Positions 18,501 through 25,899 of a stretch of DNA of 43,716 nt are shown piece after piece. Within the stretch, counting starts at the first letter, position 1, and each line of letters begins with the position of its first letter. The position numbers were made by a program, and so were the translations under genes. The notes under the pieces are model-generated. The model had not been told where the DNA came from, did not search any database, and worked only from the letters and a program-made list of their open reading frames with translations. Source of the stretch: Prevotella illustrans (GTDB lineage: Bacteria > Bacteroidota > Bacteroidia > Bacteroidales > Bacteroidaceae); contig NZ_JAERMS010000023.1 in the NCBI RefSeq assembly GCF_017426725.1, forward strand, positions 1 to 43,716. The letters are read 5' to 3'.

Positions 18501-19194
18501 TTTTTCTAATGCGCTGATAACCGGTAACGATGACCTCATCGATAAGCGACACGTCGTCGGCCATCGTCACATGGAGCATTTCCTCGCCGCGCCATGCCAC
18601 CGTCACAGCCTTCATGCCGGCATAAGTAAATTGCAGAACAGGACGCTTCGCATAGGTTTCTATCCTAAAAAAGCCTTCCAGATTGGTCTGAGCGCCTTCC
18701 GATGTCCCTTTAATAAAGACGGTAACTCCGGGTAAAGGCTCTCTCATATTTTCGGATAAGACCTTACCTTGAATCACGACCTTGCCTTTTCCCGCCTGAT
18801 TTCCGGACAAACCACTTTGCGACAAGCCGTCTGAGGCTCCGCCCGTTTGGGCAGATGTCTGCGTGATATTGATAAACTTACCATTCACGGAATACCTGAA
18901 AGGCTTGTTTTGCAGCAAGAGAGAAAGGACTTTCTCTACCGTTTTGTTTTTTAGTTGTACGCTAACCGTATAACCTTGCACCTCATCATAGGTGAACAAG
19001 ACCTTGAATCCGGATGCTTTTTCAACTCTTTTCAGCGCGTTGGCCAATGATTCATTACGACATTCCACCGTAATTTTGTCGGTCAACGATTGTGCTTCGA
19101 CAGCAGCAACGTTTCCCCAAAAAGCAAACAACGCCACAACAATCCTGCAAGCAAATCTACTCAACGCTTGCCGTTTTTTTAGTTTATAACTCAT
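15556..19194 (-). CDS. SusC/RagA-family TonB-dependent outer membrane transporter with STN signalling domain
   Basis: The 1212-residue protein has, in order, a signal peptide (to about 35), an STN/secretin domain at about 40-110, a carboxypeptidase-regulatory-like beta domain at about 140-215, a TonB-box-like segment IDEVIVTGY at 219-227, a plug to about 380 (with MYGVKAANGVIVITTKQGK) and a 22-strand barrel ending in LTLNFSL. It imports substrate held by SusD using TonB energy. The STN domain lets it signal occupancy to the FecR protein encoded just upstream, which controls the ECF sigma factor. This is the regulated subclass of SusC proteins, and the first structural gene of the operon. Confidence 0.96.
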   Translation of the reverse strand: MSYKLKKRQALSRFACRIVVALFAFWGNVAAVEAQSLTDKITVECRNESLANALKRVEKASGFKVLFTYDEVQGYTVSVQLKNKTVEKVLSLLLQNKPFRYSVNGKFINITQTSAQTGGASDGLSQSGLSGNQAGKGKVVIQGKVLSENMREPLPGVTVFIKGTSEGAQTNLEGFFRIETYAKRPVLQFTYAGMKAVTVAWRGEEMLHVTMADDVSLIDEVIVTGYQRIRKNEMIGSANTVQIEDLFYDGQKSIEQMLQGKLSGTSVLNTSGLVGATPKVRVRGTSTLLGNQEPVWVVDGIIQEDPLPFKTRDLDALGNINQDNFDMIKNFVGNSISWLSPNDIQTISVLKDAAATVMYGVKAANGVIVITTKQGKSGRISVNYSGGISVTPRIHYSRMNLMNSSERIDVSSEIYRRGLISEANRPLERIGYEGLLGQYLRKEITYQQFVDGVRQARSNNTDWFKELFRNSMSHHHGVSLSGGSGNMNYYASLNGSFTNGISKGNDSKNYSASVSIDTKISSKVSLGVRLNAASHETHGFFRVDPYYYARTINRAIPAYNEDGSLFYYAKTQDANRRMYNIINELNNTGNTNTTNTMALSANLRWMIAEGLRFEGLLGYNTSNVVGESYADERSFFITNLRGYEFGLYGPGDLEYKKSRLPHGGELNTTESRNKNYTLRATLSYNKILNDVHRLSFMAGGEMRSNKYDGYNTTVYGYFRQRGKSIMLPPRQVVDPLNSSNLIANELYDNFSNSVIDRKINTVGLFATGMYSYDERYILSASVRSDASNRFGQDERNRFLPVWSVGARWNIINEPWIKHLSWISDFNVRGSYGWQGNVVENCGPDLIAQLGRGRDFIDIRTGRYILKIKSLPYDNLRWEKTKSINLGIDFGVLKNRIAFSAEYYSKHTSDMIVSKAVPYEYGVLFMPINGGSMTNRGFELTASVTPVRTKDWVWSFSLNTAKNFNEIRSTIAENQNWRAAAGGSVHKKGYPVGAFWAWNFTGLDSQGGYPLFKIPTKEEGANPFDATTYMAYAGTTEPDFSGGMSTVLRWKTLTLSTSFSIALGGKRFLTDLFDEDYLNNSTPSAYSNLSKDMVRRWQKPGDEAHTQIPTIPYRNIPLVNLPDGSTEYRHRMYNYSTARVVNASFLRCNNISLSYTVPAKVASKMMLKNLSVSGAISNPFIIVSKDYNGVDPEVATGSQPITPSYSLTLNFSL

Positions 19195-19254
19195 AAATGA
19201 TGTATTTTTAAGGTATCACCTATAGGATTAACGACCCAAATGAAATATCGGGCA

Positions 19255-20427
19255 TTAGTTTTCCTCTCTTTTTTTAGAAAGAACGATTTTGTTATCTTTC
19301 AACTCGGCTTCGATATAGCTGAACGCGTTCAGGTTTTTCACGACTTGCGATATATCGGCATTGCGGTCGGCAATGAAGTGAAGACGATAGCTCATCAAGG
19401 AGTTATCGCAGATCTCAATGCTCACATTATACCATCTGCCGATTTCCTTCAGGATGTCAATCAGTGGCAGATTGTCAAAATAAAAATAACCGTCTTTCCA
19501 CTGAATGTAATACTCCGTATCGACACAGGTCACGTTAAATCCTTCGTCATCGCTTAATGTCGCGTCTTCGCCGGGCTTTAACACAACTTTTTGACGGCTC
19601 GTTTTATTGCTTATCGCCACCGAACCCGACACCAAAGTCACATGATTGTCCGAGCCGGGATAAGCTTTCAGATTGAACTCCGTGCCCAATACACGGGTCA
19701 GAATCCTATCGGTTTCTACGATAAAAGGATGCCGGGCGTCTTTCTTCACTTTAAAATAAGCTTCCCCTTTCAGTTTTACTCGCCTTACATCGCCCGAGAA
19801 ACGAGCCGGAAATATCAACTTACTCTCCGCATTGAGCGTAACACTTGTGCCGTCGGAAAGAATCAGTTTATATGCTTTTCCACGAGGTGTAGACAACATT
19901 CGCACCCCCTCCGCACGCGTCGAGGTATGTGAAAAATCGGCCCGTTCGTCATCAATCACCACCCCTTCGTCGTGATAGGCGAGTTCAATATCCTTCATCT
20001 GTTCGTCGGCTTTGCCCAACAAAATCTTCTGCGGGCGGTCTTCTGCCACGAAAGCCATCAGATGATCGGCAGCCGGCCGGCCATCTAAATAGGAATGAAT
20101 GCCCCATACCATTGCGACAACGGCAGCAGCCGCGGCGGCAACATACAACAATCTGCGCCGATAAGAACTCCGTAAGCGGCGGGGCGCAAGCTCGGTAGCG
20201 CAAAAATGTTTCCAAGCTTTCGCTGTGTCAGGAGCTGGACTTTTCTCTCTAAGTCTTGCACAACGATAGCTCCACAACAAACGATACGCATCCTGCGAAG
20301 CTTTGTCAGACAGCAACGCGCCTATTTCGTCATCCGTCAACTCGTCCCAGTTATCTATCCGATTCACTACCTCGTGCTCCTCGGTAGCGTCCGCGTTCTG
20401 ATGTAAATTATCAATATCCATGTTCAT
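19255..20427 (-). CDS. FecR-type anti-sigma factor
   Basis: The 390-residue inner-membrane protein has a cytoplasmic N-terminal part (about 1-90) that would bind the sigma factor, one transmembrane segment at about 93-112, a FecR domain at about 175-270 (STPRGKAYKLILSDGTSVTLNAE and FKVKKDARHPFIV) and a C-terminal DUF4974-type domain at about 310-385 that resembles STN and contacts the transporter's signalling domain. It relays the substrate state of SusC to the ECF sigma encoded 15 bases upstream. The order sigma, FecR, SusC, SusD is standard for Bacteroidetes. Confidence 0.95.
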   Translation of the reverse strand: MNMDIDNLHQNADATEEHEVVNRIDNWDELTDDEIGALLSDKASQDAYRLLWSYRCARLREKSPAPDTAKAWKHFCATELAPRRLRSSYRRRLLYVAAAAAAVVAMVWGIHSYLDGRPAADHLMAFVAEDRPQKILLGKADEQMKDIELAYHDEGVVIDDERADFSHTSTRAEGVRMLSTPRGKAYKLILSDGTSVTLNAESKLIFPARFSGDVRRVKLKGEAYFKVKKDARHPFIVETDRILTRVLGTEFNLKAYPGSDNHVTLVSGSVAISNKTSRQKVVLKPGEDATLSDDEGFNVTCVDTEYYIQWKDGYFYFDNLPLIDILKEIGRWYNVSIEICDNSLMSYRLHFIADRNADISQVVKNLNAFSYIEAELKDNKIVLSKKREEN

Positions 20428-20442
20428 TATATAATATAACGA

Positions 20443-20979
20443 TTATCGATTCTTTTTGGTTATCTTCCGGTTTGCGTATTCTATAGAAAAAGATTCACGC
20501 AATAATCGCAAACCTTTCATGACATGCTGCTTCACCCCACTGATTGAAATATCGAGCAAGGCCGCAACTTCCTTATAGGTATGTCCCTCATAAAAACACT
20601 GATCCATCACAAAACGGGTACGAACAGGGAGCTTTTCCATCACACGATTTATCAATTCGATGTATTCTTCCTGTTCATCCATGTTCCAGTCTATGCCATG
20701 CCGGCTCATGTCAAGAAAGAACTTGGCATAAGCAGACTCTACCTTAGCATGTTTCAGATAATCCAGACAACGATTGTAAACACATTGCCGTAAATAGGCA
20801 ACACCATATCGATGATGCGGGTAGGAAAAGTCTTCCCAAGCGCGAGTAAAGACATCATTCACCACATCTCGGGCCACTTCCGAATCATGCACTATATAAA
20901 GAGCATTATAATATAATTGGGAATAATTTTCTTTGAACAACTTTTCAAATGCGCATTCCCGATCACGTACGCCCATCAT
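20443..20979 (-). CDS. ECF sigma factor, Bacteroides expansion family
   Basis: The 178-residue protein has ECF region 2 (FKENYSQLYYNALYIVHDSEVARDVVNDVFTRAWE, about 15-50, and YLRQCVYNRCLDYLK) and region 4 with the helix-turn-helix HTYKEVAALLDISISGVKQHVMKGL at about 133-157. It belongs to the large sigma-70 expansion of Bacteroidetes paired with FecR. It would activate the downstream SusCD operon, and possibly itself, once FecR is signalled. Confidence 0.95.
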   Translation of the reverse strand: MMGVRDRECAFEKLFKENYSQLYYNALYIVHDSEVARDVVNDVFTRAWEDFSYPHHRYGVAYLRQCVYNRCLDYLKHAKVESAYAKFFLDMSRHGIDWNMDEQEEYIELINRVMEKLPVRTRFVMDQCFYEGHTYKEVAALLDISISGVKQHVMKGLRLLRESFSIEYANRKITKKNR

Positions 20980-21008
20980 TATACGCTTTTATGAATAAAA
21001 CTATTTTA

Positions 21009-21016
21009 CAAACTTA
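21009..21016 (-). promoter_or_regulatory. -7 element upstream of the sigma/FecR/SusCD operon
   Basis: The minus strand reads TAAGTTTG, matching TAnnTTTG, about 30 bases upstream of the sigma gene start. The -33 position is not clear, as may be expected for a regulated promoter. Confidence 0.4.
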
Positions 21017-21090
21017 CACAAAATCCTGCGATTACAGGCCAACTTGAAGCATATTAACTTGAAAAAAACCAACATTTTTAACGAAAAGCC

Positions 21091-21121
21091 TTTGTTGTAA
21101 GTAAAATAATTTGTTACTTCG
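21091..21121 (+). promoter_or_regulatory. promoter of dprA
   Basis: TTTG at 21091-21094 is followed after 20 bases by TACTTCG at 21115-21121, close to the Bacteroidetes -33/-7 consensus. The predicted start lies about 20 bases before the dprA ATG. Confidence 0.6.
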
Positions 21122-21147
21122 CAATCATCAAAAATACCTAAATAAAG

Positions 21148-22278
21148 ATGATCGACACACAGGAACTCTACAATACGCTCATACTGGCCCGACTGGGATT
21201 CTGGCATATCGACAAGATGCAGGTGCTTTACCGGCAGGTGGGCAACGCAACCGACATCATAGGGCACAGCAACGACATACGCACGCTGATGCCCGAGGCC
21301 ACGCCACGCTTCATGGCGCTCTTTCAAAACACGGACGAAGTGCGGCGACGGGTGGACGAAGAGTTGCGATGGGCCGAACAACACCACGTGGAAATACTCA
21401 CACCGAAGGACGAACGCTACCCCCGACGGCTGCTGGAGTGCGCCGACGCGCCGCTGGCTCTCTACTATCGGGGCACGACCGACCTCAACGCACGCCACGT
21501 GGTCTGCGTCGTGGGCACCCGCCACTGCACGACTTACGGACAAGATCTCATCCGCCGTTTCATGACCGACCTGCAGCGGTTCTGTCCCGATACGCTCATC
21601 GTCAGCGGACTGGCCTACGGCGTTGACATCCACGCCCACCGACAAGCGCTCCACAACGGCCTGCCGACGGTGGGCGTACTGGCTCACGGCCTCGACACGC
21701 TCTATCCGCCGACCCACCGCAACACAGCCAACGAAATGGCCACACACGGCGGACTGCTCACCGAATATACCACCTGCACCAACGCCGACAAGGCCAACTT
21801 CGTGCGCCGCAACCGTATCGTAGCGGGCATGAGCGACGCCTGCGTCCTCGTAGAGAGCGCGGCACGGGGCGGCGGACTCATTACGGCCCGGCTGTCGCGC
21901 GACTACAACCGTGACACGTTTGCCTTTCCCGGTCCCGTGGGAGCCGAATACAGCGAGGGTTGCAACCAGTTGATACGCGACAACGGCGCCGCTCTCATCA
22001 CGTCGGCCGAGGATTTCGCCGACGCCATGGGCTGGAAAACTGAATATATGCTGCAGAAAGTGCGCCGCGAAGGTATCGAGCGGCAGCTCTTCCCCACGCT
22101 CTCGCCCGACGAACAACATATTATCGACACCCTCACCACCACAAACGACCTCACCATCAATCAACTATCCGTCAAAGCCGACTTGCCCATCGCGACCCTT
22201 TCGGGACTTCTTTTTCAACTCGAAATGCAAGGATTTGTCAAGCCCATGGCCGGTGGCATATACCACCTAATACGCTGA
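21148..22278 (+). CDS. dprA: DNA-processing protein DprA
   Basis: The 376-residue protein binds incoming single-stranded DNA and loads RecA during natural transformation. The Rossmann-like core is marked by VVGTRHCTTYGQDL (about 120-133), SGLAYGVDIHAH (about 153-164), FVRRNRIVAGMSD and GGGLITARLS. A short N-terminal helical region precedes it and a C-terminal winged-helix-like domain (TINQLSVKADLPIATLSGLLFQLEMQGFV) follows. The length is typical. It has its own promoter and no competence neighbours here. Confidence 0.96.
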   Translation: MIDTQELYNTLILARLGFWHIDKMQVLYRQVGNATDIIGHSNDIRTLMPEATPRFMALFQNTDEVRRRVDEELRWAEQHHVEILTPKDERYPRRLLECADAPLALYYRGTTDLNARHVVCVVGTRHCTTYGQDLIRRFMTDLQRFCPDTLIVSGLAYGVDIHAHRQALHNGLPTVGVLAHGLDTLYPPTHRNTANEMATHGGLLTEYTTCTNADKANFVRRNRIVAGMSDACVLVESAARGGGLITARLSRDYNRDTFAFPGPVGAEYSEGCNQLIRDNGAALITSAEDFADAMGWKTEYMLQKVRREGIERQLFPTLSPDEQHIIDTLTTTNDLTINQLSVKADLPIATLSGLLFQLEMQGFVKPMAGGIYHLIR

Positions 22279-22304
22279 TAGATAGTGATTTTCCTGTAAA
22301 AGAT

Positions 22305-22335
22305 TTTGAAAGAAGCAAAAATATTCGTTACTTTG
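22305..22335 (+). promoter_or_regulatory. strong-looking promoter for the 22387 barrel gene
   Basis: TTTG at 22305-22308, a 20-base gap and TACTTTG at 22329-22335 match the Bacteroidetes consensus closely. The predicted leader is about 45 bases. Confidence 0.65.
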
Positions 22336-22386
22336 CATGGGCCTTTATGCCCATTTTAATATCTATTTTTGGTAAAATTAGAGATT

Positions 22387-23007
22387 ATGAAAAAGCTATT
22401 AGTTATGATTGCAGCCTTCGTAATGGCTGTTCCTTCATTCGCTCAGTACAAGAGCGGCGGTTTCGCATTCAGTGAAGAAAGTGTTTATTATGGTATCCGC
22501 ATCGGTATGACGGCAGCCAGCGTTGGCGGCGACTGGAACTTGGACAACAAAGTAGGTATGACCTTGGGTGGTGTCCTCGGCGTTCGCTGCTCGCAAACCA
22601 TGCCCGTATTCATTGAAAGCGGCCTTTACTACACAGAAAGGGGTGGCAAGACCAGCGTAACCAAGACCAGTCTCAACTATCTCGAGGCACCCGTGCTCAT
22701 CAAATTTGGCATTCAAGCAACTGAAGACATTGCCATTCTGCCCTTCGTAGGCCCTTATTTCTCTTACGCTGTCAGCGGTAAGACCACGCTCAACAGCAAC
22801 CAAGCGGGCAAGAAAGAAAAGATCAGCTCGTTCCGCGACAACTATTTCAAGCATGGCGACATGGGATTCAAGCTCGGATGTGGTGCTGAATACAATAACA
22901 TTTATATCGAAATGGGCTATCAATTTGGTTTAGCCAACATTTCAAAAGACGATAACCGCGACGCCACGGGTCACGCTTTCTTCGCTAACTTCGGCGTAAA
23001 CTTTTAA
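22387..23007 (+). CDS. outer membrane beta-barrel protein (PorT-like)
   Basis: Starting at the ATG at 22387, the protein has 206 residues with a signal peptide cleaved near FAQ (residue 20). The rest alternates hydrophobic and polar residues, with strand-like segments such as VGMTLGGVLGVRC, FIESGLYYTERGG and IYIEMGYQFGLANI, and ends in FANFGVNF with a C-terminal Phe, as expected for a small eight-stranded barrel of the porT/OmpA-like class. Its function is unknown. An upstream in-frame TTG is possible but less likely. The rhamnose mutarotase gene begins 6 bases later. Confidence 0.8.
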   Translation: MKKLLVMIAAFVMAVPSFAQYKSGGFAFSEESVYYGIRIGMTAASVGGDWNLDNKVGMTLGGVLGVRCSQTMPVFIESGLYYTERGGKTSVTKTSLNYLEAPVLIKFGIQATEDIAILPFVGPYFSYAVSGKTTLNSNQAGKKEKISSFRDNYFKHGDMGFKLGCGAEYNNIYIEMGYQFGLANISKDDNRDATGHAFFANFGVNF

Positions 23008-23013
23008 TTCAAT

Positions 23014-23361
23014 ATGAAACGTTATTGCCAAACCCTCGACCTAAAGGCCGACCCGGAACTCATCGCCCGGTATCGGAAAGCCCACAGTCAACCCGAAATG
23101 TGGCAGGAAATCATCGACGGAATCCGTCAGGTGGGCATTCTCGAAATGGAAATCTATATCTTAGGCAGCCGCCTCTTCATGATTGTAGAGACGCCGGACG
23201 ACTTCGATTGGGACACGGCGATGGCCCGTTTGGCCACGTTGCCCCGCCAAGCGGAGTGGGAAGCCTACACGTCAAGGTTTCAATCGGTGGCTCCGGGACA
23301 GACTTCAAATGAGAAATGGCAGATGATGGAACGCATGTTCCACCTCTACGAAAAATCATGA
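23014..23361 (+). CDS. L-rhamnose mutarotase family protein
   Basis: The 115-residue protein is a member of the RhaM family (DUF718), small alpha/beta-barrel dimers that interconvert the alpha and beta anomers of L-rhamnose or L-fucose. Tyr20 and His24 in LIARYRKAHSQ match the Y-x3-H catalytic pair of E. coli RhaM, and the IRQVGILEMEIYILGSRLFMIVE segment is characteristic. It follows the barrel gene by 6 bases with no other sugar genes nearby, so its substrate is uncertain. Confidence 0.85.
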   Translation: MKRYCQTLDLKADPELIARYRKAHSQPEMWQEIIDGIRQVGILEMEIYILGSRLFMIVETPDDFDWDTAMARLATLPRQAEWEAYTSRFQSVAPGQTSNEKWQMMERMFHLYEKS

Positions 23362-23371
23362 AATAACCTTA

Positions 23372-23426
23372 AACCCAAATCTCTAAGTTTGCAATATGAA
23401 TTGCAATAAATAAAGAGATTTGGGTT
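23372..23426. repeat. imperfect palindrome, copy 1 of a repeated hairpin
   Basis: The left arm and the TTGCAAT-ATGA-ATTGCAA hairpin core are identical to the perfect palindrome at 31561-31616, but the right arm between the core and AGAGATTTGGGTT is altered (TAAATAA instead of ACTT). It sits just after the rhamnose mutarotase gene, between convergent genes, and may end transcription. Confidence 0.8.
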
Positions 23427-23445
23427 GAAAAGGCGAACGAACAGA

Positions 23446-23494
23446 ACAAAAAACGCCGACGGGCCTGCTTCTGAAATGGAAGCAGGCCCGTCGG
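23446..23494 (-). terminator. intrinsic terminator of ybeY
   Basis: A perfect 16-bp stem (arms 23456-23471 and 23479-23494, starting CCGACGGGCC) with a 7-base loop is followed, on the minus strand, by a run of T (23447-23453). It lies 20 bases after the ybeY stop. Confidence 0.85.
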
Positions 23495-23513
23495 TGTTAC
23501 AGGGAAGAATGCT

Positions 23514-23927
23514 TTAGCCTCTCATCGCCAATGCCTTGTTCTCGTTTTCCTCCATAATCTCGCGTTCACCCGGCCCTTTGTCGTTGATACCACACAAGTG
23601 GAGAATGCCGTGGATAATGACACGGTGCAGTTCTTCGTAATAGTCCTTGCCCAGTTGTTCGGCATTGCTGCGCACGGTATCGAGCGAGATGACGAGGTCG
23701 CCGTTGAGTACATCGCCCTCATCGTAGTCGAACGTGATGATGTCGGTGTAGTAATCGTGGCCGAGATACTCGTTGTTCACTTCCAGAATCTTTTCATCGT
23801 CTACAAACATGTAGCCGATTTCGCCGACCTTGCGGCCGTGTGAAGCTGCCACCCGCTTAATCCAAGCCGTGGTCTCACGCTTCTTGATTTTCGGCATTTT
23901 CACGCCGTCTACGTTGTAAGTGATCAT
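23514..23927 (-). CDS. ybeY: endoribonuclease YbeY (16S rRNA maturation)
   Basis: The 137-residue metalloprotein acts in the maturation of 16S rRNA and ribosome quality control. The family signature HGILHLCGINDK is at 106-117: His106 and His110 are kept, and Asp116 stands where E. coli has the third metal-binding His, as I recall for Bacteroidetes homologues. The preceding YYTDIITFDYDEG motif (about 59-71) is also diagnostic. Downstream is a strong terminator, and upstream a repeat element separates it from coaD. Confidence 0.94.
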   Translation of the reverse strand: MITYNVDGVKMPKIKKRETTAWIKRVAASHGRKVGEIGYMFVDDEKILEVNNEYLGHDYYTDIITFDYDEGDVLNGDLVISLDTVRSNAEQLGKDYYEELHRVIIHGILHLCGINDKGPGEREIMEENENKALAMRG

Positions 23928-23941
23928 GTGGTAAGAATCGG

Positions 23942-24226
23942 AAAGCCTCCCCCGCCCCTCCCAAGGAGGGGAGTGCCTGATGGCTTGGGCAAATCGGCTT
24001 TGTTTTTAGTGGTAATTTTCGTATTTAAATCTTTACATTAGAGTTTTTATAATTACTCTTTTTCGTCTTTAAATCTTCGCATTAGAGCCTTTATGATTAC
24101 TCTTCTTCGTCTTTAAACCTTTGAGTTAGAGCCTTATTTTTTACTCTTTTACTTTTTTACTGCTTTACCTTTTTTTCTCGTTTTCCGTCAGGCACTCCCC
24201 TCCTTGGGAGGGGCGGGGGAGGCTTT
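23942..24226. mobile_element. composite repeat element with 39-bp terminal inverted repeats, copy 1
   Basis: Perfect 39-bp inverted repeats (23942-23980 and 24188-24226, core CTCCCAAGGAGGGGAG) bracket about 207 AT-rich bases. The interior holds three tandem units with a 44-bp period beginning at 24018, 24062 and 24106, each starting TTCGT and containing a TTAGAG motif. There is no open reading frame for a transposase and no clear target-site duplication. The right terminal repeat overlaps the 3' end of coaD. A second element of the same design lies at 38517-38846, so this may be a MITE-like or REP-derived element. Confidence 0.7.
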
Positions 24227-24656
24227 GTGGCAGTTGAATCTCTTTCCCAAACCTCTTCAGTTCTCTCATGAGCGACGAACTCACGTATGCCAGTGCCGGA
24301 TCGGCATAGAGCAGGATGGTTTCCAGACCGCCGAGCGCACGATTGGCGTCAGCTATGTCGCGCTCATACTCGAAGTCCTTGACGTTGCGCACGCCCCTCA
24401 CCACGAAACGGGCACCCTCACGACGGGCGAAGTCGATGGTCAGGTCGTCGTAGGTTTTCACCTCAATAGCCTTCTCATCGGCATAGAGTTGTCGAATCGC
24501 GGCAACCCGTTCCTCGGCCGTCCACATATAGTGTTTGTTCACATTGACACCCACGCCGATGACAAGGCGGTCGAAAAGTGGCAGCGCACGCCTCACGATA
24601 GAGTCGTGGCCCACGGTGAAAGGGTCAAAACTACCCACGAAGATAGCAGTTCTCAT
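24165..24656 (-). CDS. coaD: phosphopantetheine adenylyltransferase
   Basis: The 163-residue enzyme transfers AMP from ATP to 4'-phosphopantetheine in coenzyme A synthesis. The nucleotidyltransferase motif GSFDPFTVGH is at residues 8-17 and the second motif region AYVSSSLMREL at about 123-133. Normal proteins end shortly after the RFGKEI segment. Here the last 19 or so residues (LPRPSQGGECLTENEKKR) are encoded by the terminal inverted repeat of the adjoining element, which seems to have replaced the original stop codon. A shorter original protein of about 145 residues is inferred. Confidence 0.94.
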   Translation of the reverse strand: MRTAIFVGSFDPFTVGHDSIVRRALPLFDRLVIGVGVNVNKHYMWTAEERVAAIRQLYADEKAIEVKTYDDLTIDFARREGARFVVRGVRNVKDFEYERDIADANRALGGLETILLYADPALAYVSSSLMRELKRFGKEIQLPQSLPRPSQGGECLTENEKKR

Positions 24657-24661
24657 GTGTG

Positions 24662-24692
24662 CAAAAGTAATAATTAATTATAATAGTCGCAA
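24662..24692 (-). promoter_or_regulatory. promoter of coaD, near-leaderless
   Basis: On the minus strand TTG at 24690-24692 and TACTTTTG at 24662-24669 are 20 bases apart. The -7 element ends only 5 bases before the ATG, so the transcript would begin at or next to the start codon. Confidence 0.5.
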
Positions 24693-24768
24693 CGATTTGG
24701 GCATCGTATTGCGGTTTTTGTCGGTCGATTATCTATATGAAGGTAGTTCTGCCTGTTCATCCATCCCT

Positions 24769-25893
24769 TTACAAGCGTGCCAGCCATAAGCCGAAGAAGC
24801 GGTCGTAGACCACGTAGCCGTCGGGGCGGTCGTAGACCATTTGGCGATCGATGAGTGTTTTCAGGGCCGTTCTGACCGAGCTGGTGGCTTTCAGCTGATG
24901 ATGCGTGATGAACTGATGAGCCAGAGGTGTGGCTACGACACCTTCCTTGGCTATCGCCACGATGAGTCCGGCCTGTGTCTCGGTGAGCGAGGCGTAATAA
25001 TTCTGATAGACAGGTTCCTGTTCGCTGACCAGCTCCGTAATGACGTGGTCGATGAAGTCGGGCGTGATGCCGCTGTCGGCGTATTGATATATGCGGTTCA
25101 GAACCGATTGCGCATACCACGTGATGCCATCTACCCGGCGGTAGAGATGGCTGAAGGCGTCGGTCGTCATCTCGCGATTCTGCTGTCGGAAGAAACGGTT
25201 GGCAAAAGCGTGATAGCTTGTGGAGTCTATGTTATGGAGTTGCATGATTTGCGAGCTCTGAAAGAACGGGCGGTTGGCCGACGTGAACATTTCTTCCATC
25301 AGGTGTTGCATGCTGCCCGCAAAGATGAAGTAGACGTTGGGCAAAAACTGGATATAAGAGCGCAAGATAGCTTCTATCCCCTTGTCGTTGTAGGACAGAA
25401 TTTGCTGAAACTCGTCAATGGCCACGTAGCATCGGTAGTCAGACCGGTGCATATATTCGAAAACACGTTTCAGAGTCTGGGCTTCTTCCGTGGGTCGGAT
25501 GTCGAGCGATACGGAGGGAAGTCCCGTCAGTTGGTCGAAACTTACCGTGGGACGCAAGCTACCGAAGAACTCCTGTATGCGCCGCAACGCCGCTTGGGGC
25601 GTAGAGTCGAGGCGGCCCAGAATGGTGCGAGCCATGAGTTGCACCAGCTGTTCTAAATTTTTAGTGGCGAAAATATCCAAATAGAAGCATTTAGCCTGCG
25701 AATCGGTTTGACTTATTTTGCTGAAGACATGTTGAATCAATCCCGTCTTGCCCACACGGCGTGGCGCTATCAGCGTCACGTTGCGCTCGTTGTGCAGCGC
25801 GTCGATAAGCTTTTGGGTCTCTTCCTGTCGGTCGCAAAAATAGTCGGCTCCCTTATAACCGTAGATAATAAAAGGATTGTTGAGTTGTTTCAT
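24769..25893 (-). CDS. AAA ATPase of the archaeal-ATPase type
   Basis: The 374-residue protein has a P-loop APRRVGKTG (Walker A, about residues 43-51) and a Walker B CYVAIDEFQ (about 154-162), followed by a sensor-like IFAGSMQHLM segment and a C-terminal winged-helix-like region (TETQAGLIVAIAKEGV... YDRFFGLWLARL). It belongs to the archaeal ATPase family (PF01637 type), STAND-like proteins of unclear role common in Bacteroidetes. A palindromic region lies directly upstream of its start. It stands alone, downstream of the methyltransferase group and upstream of coaD. No toxin or nuclease partner is adjacent. Confidence 0.85.
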   Translation of the reverse strand: MKQLNNPFIIYGYKGADYFCDRQEETQKLIDALHNERNVTLIAPRRVGKTGLIQHVFSKISQTDSQAKCFYLDIFATKNLEQLVQLMARTILGRLDSTPQAALRRIQEFFGSLRPTVSFDQLTGLPSVSLDIRPTEEAQTLKRVFEYMHRSDYRCYVAIDEFQQILSYNDKGIEAILRSYIQFLPNVYFIFAGSMQHLMEEMFTSANRPFFQSSQIMQLHNIDSTSYHAFANRFFRQQNREMTTDAFSHLYRRVDGITWYAQSVLNRIYQYADSGITPDFIDHVITELVSEQEPVYQNYYASLTETQAGLIVAIAKEGVVATPLAHQFITHHQLKATSSVRTALKTLIDRQMVYDRPDGYVVYDRFFGLWLARL

Positions 25894-25899
25894 TCTAAT

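Noticed and set aside
20443..20979. That the 9-21 kb operon is a glycan utilisation locus
   Set aside because: No glycoside hydrolase, polysaccharide lyase or sugar sensor is present; the accessory genes are all protease-like or redox proteins.
21001..22164. 387-codon open frame on the minus strand opposite dprA
   Set aside because: It is the reverse of a GC-rich conserved gene, has no recognisable domain or signal peptide, and dprA motifs are complete on the plus strand.
24841..25656. 271-codon open frame on the plus strand opposite the ATPase
   Set aside because: It is an antisense shadow; Walker motifs on the minus strand identify the real gene.
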